A stretch of 64,000 nucleotides of DNA from assembly GCF_965200585.1 (NCBI RefSeq), contig NZ_OZ241361.1; one strand, given 5' to 3'. Origin of the DNA: Bacterioplanoides sp965200585 (GTDB lineage: Bacteria > Pseudomonadota > Gammaproteobacteria > Pseudomonadales > Oceanobacteraceae). A program made the position numbers and the translations under genes. Under the pieces are notes generated by a model. The model was given only the letters and a program-made list of their open reading frames with translations, was not told the DNA's origin and did not search any database. Shown here one piece after another: positions 43,382 through 52,515 of this stretch. The first letter of the stretch is position 1; each line of letters begins with the position of its first letter.

Positions 43382-45694
43382 TTAGAATTTAAACTGTGAT
43401 ATTTTCTGGTTGATATCAATCGCCACCTGATCCAGTTCACCACTGGCCTGCTGAATATGAGAGGCCGCTTCGAGAATACCATCGGATAAATCTTTTACGT
43501 GGGTTACGTTTTTATCAATTTCAGTGGTCACAGCACTTTGCTCTTCAGCGGCGGTGGCAATATGGGTACTCATTTCCTCCGCCTGATCAATCATCAGCGA
43601 CACAGCGTCCATTTGTTGCGCGGTTTCTTCTACCGTACGCATGCTGTTATCAGTTTCCTGATAGGAGGATTGCATGGACGTTTGTACCGCACATACCTGA
43701 GATTGCAGCGATTGAATTTTATCGCGGATTTCTTCGGTGCTTTGTGCCGTGCGGCTGGCGAGTGTGCGCACTTCATCAGCAACTACCGCAAAGCCCCGAC
43801 CCTGTTCGCCAGCGCGTGCTGCTTCAATGGCAGCATTAAGCGCCAGTAGGTTAGTTTGTTCAGCAATTTGCTGAATTACATCCAGCACTGCACCAATACT
43901 TTCGCTTTCCTGCTCCAGTTGCTGCATATCATTGATGGTGTTGGTCATGGTGCCACTCAACTGATAAATCGTGTCTTTTGCATGACTGGATTTTAGCTGG
44001 CTGTCTTTTACTTTTTGTCGGGTATCACGCATGCTTTCGGAAGCTTGCTCTGCATGGCCGGCCACTTCAGACACTGACGCGCTGACTTCTGTGGTGGCGG
44101 TGGCGGCGGAGTTCACTTCTTCATTCTGGCGGTGAATTTTGTCTGCTGTCTGGCTGGTGGCTTCATGCAACATGGTCGAATTACGGGTGAGTGTGGTCGC
44201 GGTATTTTTCATGCTCTGGAAAAAATCACCCAATTGATTAAACAACTGGTTCAATGCGGTACCCAGTTCAGCAAATTCATCACTGCCAGAGTCCCTGAAG
44301 CGAGCATTTAAGTCGTTATTGTTGGCAATATCGCGAATCTTTTTAATAAATAAGTCGATGGGTGCTGTGAGCCGGTTACCAATAAGATAACCCACGGCAA
44401 TGACCAGAAATACCAGTAAGCATGCCGTGATTACCGAGCTTTGCACCAGCTTTTGTGTCATGTCGGTAACACCGCGATACGCTTCGGCGCTGTCAATTTC
44501 ACTCAGTAATGCCCAGTGAGTGCCGAGAAAGTTAATGCTGGTAAAGGCTGATAACACTTCAATATTGCGATAATCCTGAAGAGTCAATAAATCAGTTTTT
44601 CCAGCCAGTGCCTGATGTGCCGCACGGCTGTCGACAGGTTGTATGCCAATGGCACTGTTGCGCACGTCAATTTCCTGAATAACCGAATCACGTACGCCGG
44701 CTGCTGTCAGTGCTTTTAAATAACCCGCTTTATCTTCTACCAAAAAGCGGCTTTGGCTGCGTAAGGTGGTGTCTTTTCCGACTAAATAACTTTCACCGGA
44801 GTTACCAAAGCCCATTTTTTGCCATTGCTGGTTGTTGGTCATAATGGCGTTAATTTCATCAATCGGCATTTGATAAATGAGCACACCTGACAGCACTCCT
44901 GCGTTATAAACCGGAGTTGCAATAAATGATGCGGCGGCGTTATAAGAAGGAATATAGGGTTTAAAGTCTACGAAAGCAGCCTGGCCTTCGGGCAGAGATA
45001 AGGCGCGGTTAAATGCTTCTGCAATGCCGCTGCTGGCATATGGCCCATGCTTTAATGAAGTGGCAAAATCCAACTCTTTAAATACGGAATAAATAACATG
45101 GCCGTTATCAGGCTCGACCAGAAAAATATCGTAATAACCAAATTCTTGTAAAAAATGATTTAAATAAGGGTGCAGGTTGCTGTGCCACTGATCGTAGCGA
45201 GTTCCGTTTTTGTTACTGATGAGAGAATTTTTTTCGCCCAGTGGGTGGGGGTTATTACCGATGTAGTCGCTTTGCAGGATACGACTATTGGTGTCGAGTT
45301 GGTTATAGAGAGATTCTGGTTGAGAAGACTGGTTTTGATTTAATTGTTGGAAGCGGGCATCAAACTGTTGTCGATAGTATTGCTTCAGGCCGTTGGTATT
45401 AACCTGCCCCACCTGACTGGGGTATTGATTAAAGGCTTCTGCCATCTGACTACTGGCTTCCTGAATCAGTGGGCTGGTGGCCATGGTCAGTAATTGTGAT
45501 TCAATCGTGTGTAAATAACGTTCAATACTTTTTCGGGTTAAATCCCGTTTACTGATTAAACTTTGTTCAACCTGATGTCTGGCATTATCACGAGCGGTGC
45601 TTTCGGCAATCTGATAACTGATTAAAATGGTAGCTAATACTGCAATGGCGGCTGTTGCGGTTACGGTGGCGATAATCTGGTACTTAACTTTCAT
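43382..45694 (-). CDS. methyl-accepting chemotaxis protein
   Basis: A 770-residue chemoreceptor. TM1 is near residues 7-27, followed by a large periplasmic dCache-like sensor (about 30-400), TM2 (SSVITACLLVFLVIAVGYLIG), HAMP (APIDLFIKKIRDIANNNDLNARF), and the cytosolic signalling hairpin with the MCP tip NLLALNAAIEAARAGEQGRGFAVVADEVR. The ligand is unknown; dCache receptors often bind amino acids or amines. Monocistronic. Confidence 0.94.
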   Translation of the reverse strand: MKVKYQIIATVTATAAIAVLATILISYQIAESTARDNARHQVEQSLISKRDLTRKSIERYLHTIESQLLTMATSPLIQEASSQMAEAFNQYPSQVGQVNTNGLKQYYRQQFDARFQQLNQNQSSQPESLYNQLDTNSRILQSDYIGNNPHPLGEKNSLISNKNGTRYDQWHSNLHPYLNHFLQEFGYYDIFLVEPDNGHVIYSVFKELDFATSLKHGPYASSGIAEAFNRALSLPEGQAAFVDFKPYIPSYNAAASFIATPVYNAGVLSGVLIYQMPIDEINAIMTNNQQWQKMGFGNSGESYLVGKDTTLRSQSRFLVEDKAGYLKALTAAGVRDSVIQEIDVRNSAIGIQPVDSRAAHQALAGKTDLLTLQDYRNIEVLSAFTSINFLGTHWALLSEIDSAEAYRGVTDMTQKLVQSSVITACLLVFLVIAVGYLIGNRLTAPIDLFIKKIRDIANNNDLNARFRDSGSDEFAELGTALNQLFNQLGDFFQSMKNTATTLTRNSTMLHEATSQTADKIHRQNEEVNSAATATTEVSASVSEVAGHAEQASESMRDTRQKVKDSQLKSSHAKDTIYQLSGTMTNTINDMQQLEQESESIGAVLDVIQQIAEQTNLLALNAAIEAARAGEQGRGFAVVADEVRTLASRTAQSTEEIRDKIQSLQSQVCAVQTSMQSSYQETDNSMRTVEETAQQMDAVSLMIDQAEEMSTHIATAAEEQSAVTTEIDKNVTHVKDLSDGILEAASHIQQASGELDQVAIDINQKISQFKF

Positions 45695-45835
45695 CTTCTT
45701 TCCCGGTATTCATTCGAACTGGTGTCCATATTCCCGGTTTAAGATTAGAATAGTCCCGGTAGTTTGCGTGGTTTAAACTCAACCACTTGTAAACTTTATA
45801 AGTGATAATACCGACAGCATGAGAGGGCTTTTACT

Positions 45836-46066
45836 ATGTCTCGGATTGAGCGCGATTTTTACGCACGCAGCGCAGACGATCAGAATGATTTTTTAACACA
45901 AACCTGGTGTAACGCCTGTATGAAGGCGGATCTGGGAATGTCTGAGCCTCAGGAATATGAGCTGGATGACGTGGTTTACATCGAAGGAAAATGCAAGGAG
46001 TGTGGCGAGTTGGTGGTCACCGAGATTGCCGATGATACAACCGACGGCGATTGGGATGATGAATAA
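45836..46066 (+). CDS. small zinc-ribbon protein, conserved hypothetical
   Basis: A 76-residue acidic protein with two Cys pairs (CNAC and CKEC) about 29 residues apart, as in small zinc ribbons. The C-terminus is Asp-rich. I do not recognise a function. A good terminator follows the stop, and the gene is alone, divergent from the chemoreceptor. Confidence 0.7.
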   Translation: MSRIERDFYARSADDQNDFLTQTWCNACMKADLGMSEPQEYELDDVVYIEGKCKECGELVVTEIADDTTDGDWDDE

Positions 46067-46089
46067 CCCGTCGTGATCTGAACGATATA

Positions 46090-46117
46090 AAAATGGCAGC
46101 CTGCGCTGCCATTTTTT
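46090..46117. terminator. bidirectional terminator
   Basis: Stem AAAATGGCAGC/GCTGCCATTTT with loop CTGC and T/A runs on both sides, between the zinc-ribbon gene and the convergent RDD gene. Confidence 0.88.
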
Positions 46118-46144
46118 GTTTGTGCTCAAGCCTGTTAACAGGCC

Positions 46145-46597
46145 CTAGCGCATGGCCTTGGGAATAAAAATTACCCGGGTAAGCGAAGCCATGTCATGCC
46201 AGTTGCGCTGACGTTTGTCGAATAACATCCAGACAAAGCCTAAGCCAAAGGTGACCAGTGAGAAAAATCCAATACCAATGCGTAACATACACTGGCTCAG
46301 TTGAATCGGACCGTCGTTTTCGTTGATTAAACGAATGCCCCAGGCTTTCATGCCAATGGTTTGCCCGTTTCTGCGGCGCCAGGAATCACTGTAATAAAAA
46401 AAGGCAATAATAAACATCAGGGAAAAATTCACGGCGGCGGGCAATGTGCCAGGAAACTGTCCTTGATTGGTCGCTTTGATGGCCGCCACAATCAAAAAAC
46501 CGGCCATAATATATAAGGCAATCAGAATCAGGCCGTCGTACACCAGCGCTGCCATGCGACGAGACAAAGGAGCGATAGGAAAATGTTTCGCAGACAT
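46145..46597 (-). CDS. RDD family membrane protein
   Basis: 150 residues with the RDD pattern: SRRMAALVYDGLILIALY (the Arg and the Asp), a second membrane span (FSLMFIIAFFYYSDSWRRRNGQTIGMKAWGI) and a third. RDD proteins are small inner-membrane proteins, some of them sodium/proton or cation transport-related. ATG 46597 is chosen, with the family start close after; an in-frame start at 46633 is possible. Confidence 0.8.
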   Translation of the reverse strand: MSAKHFPIAPLSRRMAALVYDGLILIALYIMAGFLIVAAIKATNQGQFPGTLPAAVNFSLMFIIAFFYYSDSWRRRNGQTIGMKAWGIRLINENDGPIQLSQCMLRIGIGFFSLVTFGLGFVWMLFDKRQRNWHDMASLTRVIFIPKAMR

Positions 46598-46674
46598 AAA
46601 AAAACCGGGACAAATAGTGTAAGCGGGCATCATAACAAAAGAGCGCGTACAGTTCAGGGGCTGGGTGTTTGATT

Positions 46675-47556
46675 ATGGAAAGACCCGGTTATTTATCAGC
46701 CTGGTGGCTTGCCATTCGGCCGAAGACACTGACAGCCGTGATTGCACCGGTTCTGATTGGGCAGTGGCTGGCCTATGCATATGACGCCCAGGCCTTCGAC
46801 ACCACGGTGTCGCTGGTTATTTTTTGTTGCGCCATTTGTTTGCAAATCGGCGTTAATCTGGCAAACGATGTGTTTGATTTTATTCATGGGGTGGATGGTG
46901 AGCATCGCCTTGGGCCAGCGCGAGCGGCACAACAGGGCTGGTTAACTCAGCAGCAGTTAATGGTCGCTACCGGGGTTGTACTCGGTGTGGCGGCTTTGCT
47001 TGGGATTTTTTTGGTGATCCAGGGTGGCTGGTTGTTTTTAGGGCTGGGTGGGCTGAGTTTATTGGCTGCGCTGGCTTACAGTGCCGGCCCTTTTCCTTTA
47101 TCGGCTCATGCATTGGGTGAGGTCACGGTCTTTTTATTTTTTGGTTTGTTGGCCGTGTGTGGTGGCTATTACCTTCAGGTTGGTCATCTGTCAGGGATGG
47201 CCTGGCAGGCCGGGGTGATGATGGGATTGCTGACCGCAGCCATTATGCTGGTGAATAATCTCAGAGATTACGCTTCTGATCAGCAGGCGGGTAAAAAAAC
47301 ACTGGTGATGATGACTGGAGAGCGCGTTGCCCGGTTTGTGTACAGTGCCATGATGATCGTGCCAACCATCTGGTTACTTCAGCAAACCCAGTTACTGCAG
47401 CAAAGCTGGTTGGGTTGGGTTGGAATGCTGTGTGCTGTTGGTTTGAGTGTGGCGGTCTTTCGCTGGCGAGGTGCACAGCTGAATATATTGTTAGCTCGCA
47501 GCGCAGCTTTTTGTCTGGTGTATGCGTTATTATTTGTTGCAGGTCATCTTTTATAA
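46675..47556 (+). CDS. menA: UbiA-family prenyltransferase, MenA-like
   Basis: A membrane prenyltransferase of 293 residues. The first Asp-rich motif is NLANDVFDFIHGVD, the second NLRDYASDQQAGKKT, and the N-terminus AIRPKTLTAVIAPVLIG is typical of 1,4-dihydroxy-2-naphthoate prenyltransferase (menaquinone synthesis). No other men gene is in the window, so the quinone product is not proved. ATG 46675 is used rather than a TTG two codons earlier. Confidence 0.8.
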   Translation: MERPGYLSAWWLAIRPKTLTAVIAPVLIGQWLAYAYDAQAFDTTVSLVIFCCAICLQIGVNLANDVFDFIHGVDGEHRLGPARAAQQGWLTQQQLMVATGVVLGVAALLGIFLVIQGGWLFLGLGGLSLLAALAYSAGPFPLSAHALGEVTVFLFFGLLAVCGGYYLQVGHLSGMAWQAGVMMGLLTAAIMLVNNLRDYASDQQAGKKTLVMMTGERVARFVYSAMMIVPTIWLLQQTQLLQQSWLGWVGMLCAVGLSVAVFRWRGAQLNILLARSAAFCLVYALLFVAGHLL

Positions 47557-47626
47557 TTGATAAAGCAGCGACAATGTTTCCACAAAATATTATCAGGCTT
47601 TCAGAAATATCATTAGGTAATAGCTG

Positions 47627-48265
47627 ATGTTGAATTTAGCGGATATCCGTAAAGAGTACACTCAGGGTCGATTGGACGAACAAACCTGTGCTGATCACCC
47701 ATTAATGCAGTTCCATGCCTGGTTTGAGCAATATCGTGAGAGTAACCCGCCTGAACCCACCATTATGACGGTGGCAACGGTGGATGCTTCCGGTTGTCCA
47801 TGGCAGCGAATTTTATTGCTGAAAGGTTATGACGACGAAGGTTTTATTTTTTTCACCAACTTCGAAAGCAATAAAGGCCAGCATTTAAATGATAATGCCC
47901 AGGCCAGTTTGCACTTTTTCTGGATTGAGATGGAACGTCAGATTCAGATTCAGGGAACGGTGGAAAAAATATCCCGTGAAGAGGCGGAGCGCTATTTTCA
48001 TTCTCGCCCGCGTGAAAGCCAGTTAGGTGCTTGGGCGTCAGCGCAAAGTCGCCCGCTGGACAATCGTCAGCAACTGGAAGATCAGTTTGCTCAGGTGAGC
48101 CAACAGTACGAAGGGCAGGAAGTTCCGCTGCCAGATTACTGGGGTGGTTACCGGGTTAAGCCGCAACGTATGGAATTCTGGCAGGGCGGAGCGCATCGCT
48201 TGCACGACAGAGTGGAATACCAGCAACACGATGGCCAATGGCAGAAACAGCGGTTAAACCCCTGA
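47627..48265 (+). CDS. pdxH: pyridoxamine 5'-phosphate oxidase
   Basis: FMN enzyme that oxidises PNP/PMP to pyridoxal 5'-phosphate. 212 residues, full length. Visible marks are the RILLLKGYDDEGFIFFTNFES FMN segment, FFWIEMERQIQIQG, SRPRESQLGAWASAQS and the C-terminal WGGYRVKPQRMEFWQGG..RLHDR signature. It lies downstream of menA with a 70-base gap. Confidence 0.97.
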   Translation: MLNLADIRKEYTQGRLDEQTCADHPLMQFHAWFEQYRESNPPEPTIMTVATVDASGCPWQRILLLKGYDDEGFIFFTNFESNKGQHLNDNAQASLHFFWIEMERQIQIQGTVEKISREEAERYFHSRPRESQLGAWASAQSRPLDNRQQLEDQFAQVSQQYEGQEVPLPDYWGGYRVKPQRMEFWQGGAHRLHDRVEYQQHDGQWQKQRLNP

Positions 48266-48312
48266 ATACTCGATTATAACAGGATCCTGTAGCTTAATAG
48301 GGTTTGCAGGAT

Positions 48313-50082
48313 CTAGCGTTCGCGGATCAGCGCAAAGGTAAACTCAACCTTGAGTTGATTGCCAGACACTACTTCACGAGCAAACTCCCCGGCCATTTGA
48401 CTGCGGATAATATACTGATGCAGTCCGATGCTGTCGGGCTGTTGCTGTAAAAGTGATTCCTGAGCTGTTGGTACATCCAGACAAGCCTCAATTCTGGCCT
48501 GATTGCCAGACAGCGATAGTGTTAATTCCAGCGACTCACATGCCGGGAACAACGGATCCTGTACCAACATACCTTCTAACAGGAAGCAGATTAGCGGCTC
48601 ATTTTCTTCCAATATCAGCGACAGTGGCAGTTTCAGAGTTACTTGAGACGCCTGCAGTGGTAGCTGTTGTTCTGCCCATTGGCGGATGCTCTGGCTCAGG
48701 TTCAGCATGGTGTGCTGACCATTCAGTACGATATCCAGATATTGCTGAATACGGCCTAGCAGCGCACTGTTACCTTGCTTCATTCCCTCAAGCAATAAGT
48801 TGTTAAACGGGTTGTCCAGGCAGCTGCTCTGGTTCTGCTGTTGTCTTTCTAACTGTTGCGACAACTTCTGGATATTAATCTTGGCGCGTTGTTGTTCTTC
48901 GTATAACTCTTCGGTGCGCTTGGTGACTTTATTCTCCAGCGATAACGTCAGCTCCTGAGCCTGATGACTGGCGATTTGTTCTTTGGTTTTATCCACCACA
49001 CAAATCAGGATCTCTGCCGGCAGGTTTTCATCAAACCGGGTGATCTGTACGGTTGCATCCAGCCACTTCTCTTTGCCAGAAAAGTCGATCAGATTCACAC
49101 AGTTCTGTAACCGGTTCAGGCGGCCATATAAAAGCTGGTTAAAGCGCTCCTTTTGTTCGGCCCTCATATCACCACTGATCAGGTCGCGAATGTGCTCCAG
49201 AGGATGTGACAGGCGTTCCAGTTCCGACTGGGTTGAGCCCATCAGTGTGGCAAAATGATGGTTGCAGACAATCCGGTCGTTATGACTGTGGTACTGGCAG
49301 AACCCTAAAGCAGCGTTATCAATCGCTAACGCCAGCCGCTCTTTAATATCTTCCAGTTGCGACTGGGCTTTCTGCCGTTCGCGTACGTCCTGCTTGATTT
49401 TATTACGCATGGTATTGATCGCGTCGGCGACGGAGTCCAGCTCATCGTGTTCATGCTGATGCAGGTTCAGATCCAGCGGCTGATCCAGCTGGCTCAGTGA
49501 ATAGGATTCAGCCCAGTCAGACATCACCTTCAGGCGGCGGGTGATTAATAAACGAACAATAAAAAGAACGAAGACCGACACCGAAAAGGTTTTCAGAAAC
49601 TGGGTGACCAGAATCTCCAGGGTTTTATCCAGCAGTTCCTGATATAAACCGGTGTAATCAATATCAATATAGAGCTCGCCCAGTTCATAATGATTGCCTG
49701 CGCTCTGATAAGACAGGGGGAAAGAATGGCGTTCTTCACTGTTTGCCAGCACATTGCCGGCGCTGTGAATCAGGTTGCCCTCGGATTCGATATGGACATA
49801 TACCACACCGGGAAAGTTCAGGATGCCTTCCAGCTGCGAGTTAATCTGGCGGGTATCAAAGTTCCATAAACTGTAGCTGAGACTCTGCTGATAGCCGGAG
49901 CGGATTTGAGTAATACTGTTGCTGTACTCGTTGATCCCCCGGTAATAATCACTGAGTAGAATCGCACCAAAAGCAATCAGCGTGGCCATAAAGCTGAAGC
50001 CCAGTAAATACGACAACAACTTAAAGCCAATATGTCGGCGTTTAACTGGTGGGTTTTGCAATGGGCGAGTGGTCAAGTTCAC
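48313..50082 (-). CDS. membrane sensor protein with HAMP, PAS and degenerate kinase end
   Basis: 589 residues. TM1 is near 20-44, then a periplasmic sensor of about 120 residues (CHASE-like), TM2 (TFSVSVFVLFIVRLLI), HAMP, a PAS domain (about 245-360), a coiled coil (SLENKVTKRTEELYEEQQRAK), and a C-terminal part laid out like DHp plus ATPase. There I see no phosphorylatable His in a normal H box and no N or G boxes, so kinase activity is doubtful. It may be a signal-binding adaptor or an inactive kinase. No response regulator is beside it. Confidence 0.65.
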   Translation of the reverse strand: MNLTTRPLQNPPVKRRHIGFKLLSYLLGFSFMATLIAFGAILLSDYYRGINEYSNSITQIRSGYQQSLSYSLWNFDTRQINSQLEGILNFPGVVYVHIESEGNLIHSAGNVLANSEERHSFPLSYQSAGNHYELGELYIDIDYTGLYQELLDKTLEILVTQFLKTFSVSVFVLFIVRLLITRRLKVMSDWAESYSLSQLDQPLDLNLHQHEHDELDSVADAINTMRNKIKQDVRERQKAQSQLEDIKERLALAIDNAALGFCQYHSHNDRIVCNHHFATLMGSTQSELERLSHPLEHIRDLISGDMRAEQKERFNQLLYGRLNRLQNCVNLIDFSGKEKWLDATVQITRFDENLPAEILICVVDKTKEQIASHQAQELTLSLENKVTKRTEELYEEQQRAKINIQKLSQQLERQQQNQSSCLDNPFNNLLLEGMKQGNSALLGRIQQYLDIVLNGQHTMLNLSQSIRQWAEQQLPLQASQVTLKLPLSLILEENEPLICFLLEGMLVQDPLFPACESLELTLSLSGNQARIEACLDVPTAQESLLQQQPDSIGLHQYIIRSQMAGEFAREVVSGNQLKVEFTFALIRER

Positions 50083-50251
50083 ATCCTCGTGAGGTGCCTG
50101 TTTTTATAATCGTTTCAGTGTCTCAGGTTATGCCGCTTTAGTTGTTATTATGGACTCATTTTCTTGTATGTGTAAAAAATTGTGCCAAAAGGTAATGCAA
50201 TGGCAAAAAGGCCGTTTTTTGTTGATCTGACACCATAAAACCTGCGGTTAT

Positions 50252-50269
50252 AAAACAGTGCACTGTTTT
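50252..50269. promoter_or_regulatory. 18-bp perfect palindrome upstream of ompW
   Basis: AAAACAGTGCACTGTTTT has no loop, so it is better seen as a dimer-binding operator than as a hairpin. It is 3 bases from the FNR box. The regulator is unknown. Confidence 0.6.
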
Positions 50270-50272
50270 TTC

Positions 50273-50286
50273 TTGATTTGTATCAA
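50273..50286 (+). promoter_or_regulatory. FNR/Anr box for ompW
   Basis: TTGATTTGTATCAA matches the FNR consensus TTGAT-N4-ATCAA perfectly. ompW is a known FNR target in E. coli. A start site about 42 bases downstream would make it a class II activator site. Confidence 0.8.
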
Positions 50287-50353
50287 AATGGTGCAGCGAC
50301 ATCCAGTTAATCTGGGCACATCTTTTATGACGCACATAATTAAGGAGTGCTTA

Positions 50354-50959
50354 ATGAAACTGTTAAAAACCCTGTTAGCCAGCGCCGTTGCTATCTCTGC
50401 TATGCCTGCTCTGTCTTATGAAGCCGGTGACTTTGTTGTTAAGGCAGGTATTGTTAATGTCAATCCAAAAGAAGATAACATTGATAAGAAGGATCTGGCT
50501 TCTGATGTTGATGGTCAGGTGAGCGACGATACTCAACTGGGTCTGACTCTGACCTACATGGTAACTCCAAAAATTGGTGTTGAAGTACTGGCGGCGACCC
50601 CATTCCGTCATGATGTAACTGTAAACGGTAACAAAATTGCTGAAACCAAGCATCTGCCACCTACCATTTCTGCGCAGTACTACTTGTTGGATCCTGCGTC
50701 TAAAATTCAGCCGTATGTTGGCCTGGGTGTAAACCATACGTTCTTCTTTGACGAAGACGGCGCTGCACCACACCTGGAAAAGAGCTGGGGTCTGTCTTAC
50801 TCTGCTGGTGTGAACTACGATATCAACGAACGTTTCCTGGCTAACGTTGCTGTATGGAAGCTGGATATTGATACCGAAATTAACGGTGGCCCTGCGGACG
50901 GTATCGACGTAGAAATCGATCCACTGGTATTTATGGTTGGCGCTGGTATGAAGTTCTGA
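50354..50959 (+). CDS. ompW: outer-membrane protein OmpW
   Basis: An eight-stranded barrel with a hydrophobic channel. 201 residues with signal peptide (cleaved after ALS), the family start GDFVVKAGIVNVNPKEDN and a C-terminal Phe (VGAGMKF). ATG 50354 is chosen because AAGGAG lies just upstream; an open frame runs to 50258 but has no signal peptide. The promoter has an FNR box and a palindrome. Confidence 0.93.
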   Translation: MKLLKTLLASAVAISAMPALSYEAGDFVVKAGIVNVNPKEDNIDKKDLASDVDGQVSDDTQLGLTLTYMVTPKIGVEVLAATPFRHDVTVNGNKIAETKHLPPTISAQYYLLDPASKIQPYVGLGVNHTFFFDEDGAAPHLEKSWGLSYSAGVNYDINERFLANVAVWKLDIDTEINGGPADGIDVEIDPLVFMVGAGMKF

Positions 50960-50989
50960 TCTGAACCGATTACAGCCTTCTACATGCGA

Positions 50990-51020
50990 AAAACCGGCTC
51001 AGAAATGAACCGGTTTTTTT
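50990..51020 (+). terminator. terminator of ompW
   Basis: AAAACCGG pairs with CCGGTTTT, with an inner TCA/TGA pairing and GAAA loop, followed by a T run. Confidence 0.85.
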
Positions 51021-51049
51021 ATATCTGTAGTTTGAATAGCGTTACGTTC

Positions 51050-52450
51050 TTACAGTAATGGGGCTGTCAGGCGTAATACTTTATTTAATAAGCGTTGGCC
51101 GATACGCGTTTCAATCTTAACCGGCTGGCTGTGTTTGAAATCCTGTTGCAGCATCTGCTCCGTTTGCCTGGCAAAATCCTCACTTTTCACCAGAGCATTA
51201 GCTTCAAAATTAATACGCAATGAGCGGTTATCGAAATTGGCACTGCCAATACAACTCCATTGCTGATCAATCAGCATGACTTTCTGGTGCATAAAATCCG
51301 CCTGATGCTGATAAAAGTGGATGCCACTTTTTCTCAGTTCATCAACGTAACTCTGCATCGCATGTTGAACAAACCATTTATCCGTCCGTTGTGGGATGAT
51401 GACGCGCACATCCAGCCCTCGTGCGGCGGCCAGACGTAAAGCCGCTGTGGTTGCCACATCCGGAATAAAATACGGCGTAGCGATCCAGATACGTTGCTGT
51501 GCCTGATGGATCAGGTGAGTAAATGACAAACTGGCACTTTCGCGGACATCTGCAGGCCCGCTGTTAATACACATCACCTGAGTGTCTCTCTGAGCATCGA
51601 GCTGAGTGTTGGCTTGAGGCTGCCATTGTAGCTGGGGTAAGTACTGTGTAGCCCAGTACCAGTCTTCACAGAAAGACAGCTGAAAGGGGAGTGCTGCCGG
51701 ACCGGATACCCGTAAATGAGTATCGCGCCAGCCCGCTTGCTGATATTCATCGCCCAGATTTAAACCTCCGACAAAGGCCTGCTCGCCATCTACCAGTAAT
51801 AACTTGCGGTGATTGCGGAAGTTAATCTGCAAGCGATGACGAAACTGCCAGGAGTTAAAGCGACTGACTCTGACACCACCCTGCTTTAATCGCTGAATAA
51901 AGCGTTGACCCAGCTGGTGGCTGCCAATTTCATCGTATAAAAAATACACCCGGATGCCGCTCTGAGCGCGTTCAATTAATAAATCGGCCATGGCCTGACC
52001 GGTAGCGTCATCGCGCACAATGTAAAACTGCACGCAAACCGAGTGGCGGGCGGCGGCAATTGCCCGATGCATTTGGGTAAAGGTGTGCTTGCCATTGATC
52101 AGCAATTCGCAGTGATTGCTGTGTGTCATGGGCAGGCGAAAAAAATGATAGAGCGGACGTGTCACCGCATCTGCATTCACCGAAAAAGGTTGTAAGCTGT
52201 GGCGAATCTGTTGCCCGAGTGCATTCAGTTTTTCATCGCCGTGGCGGCGGGCCAAGCGGTAGCCATGAAACTTGCGGGTACCAAATAAGGCATACAGAGG
52301 AATGCCAATGAATGGCATAAAAATCAGTGTCAGCGTCCAGGCGATGGTGCCCTGAGCGGTTCGCCCTTGCCAAATAGCGTCAGCGGCGAATACAACACCG
52401 GAAAGATAAAAAAGCAGAAGCGCAACAGACAGCCAGTCCAGCGTCATCAT
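51050..52450 (-). CDS. cls: cardiolipin synthase
   Basis: A membrane phospholipase-D-type enzyme that condenses two phosphatidylglycerols. 466 residues. Two N-terminal membrane spans (WLSVALLLFYLSGVVFAAD; GTIAWTLTLIFMPFIGIPLYALFG) are followed by two HKD motifs: HRKLLLVDGEQAFVGGLN and HQKVMLIDQQWSCIGSANFDNRS. ATG 52450 is taken; the open frame continues upstream to 52636 but that is antisense to folE. Confidence 0.92.
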   Translation of the reverse strand: MMTLDWLSVALLLFYLSGVVFAADAIWQGRTAQGTIAWTLTLIFMPFIGIPLYALFGTRKFHGYRLARRHGDEKLNALGQQIRHSLQPFSVNADAVTRPLYHFFRLPMTHSNHCELLINGKHTFTQMHRAIAAARHSVCVQFYIVRDDATGQAMADLLIERAQSGIRVYFLYDEIGSHQLGQRFIQRLKQGGVRVSRFNSWQFRHRLQINFRNHRKLLLVDGEQAFVGGLNLGDEYQQAGWRDTHLRVSGPAALPFQLSFCEDWYWATQYLPQLQWQPQANTQLDAQRDTQVMCINSGPADVRESASLSFTHLIHQAQQRIWIATPYFIPDVATTAALRLAAARGLDVRVIIPQRTDKWFVQHAMQSYVDELRKSGIHFYQHQADFMHQKVMLIDQQWSCIGSANFDNRSLRINFEANALVKSEDFARQTEQMLQQDFKHSQPVKIETRIGQRLLNKVLRLTAPLL

Positions 52451-52515
52451 CACAGTTACCCGAATGTCATTTAGGTAGCTGTGATGATAGCAGAGTGGGT
52501 TTGCAGGCCAATCAG

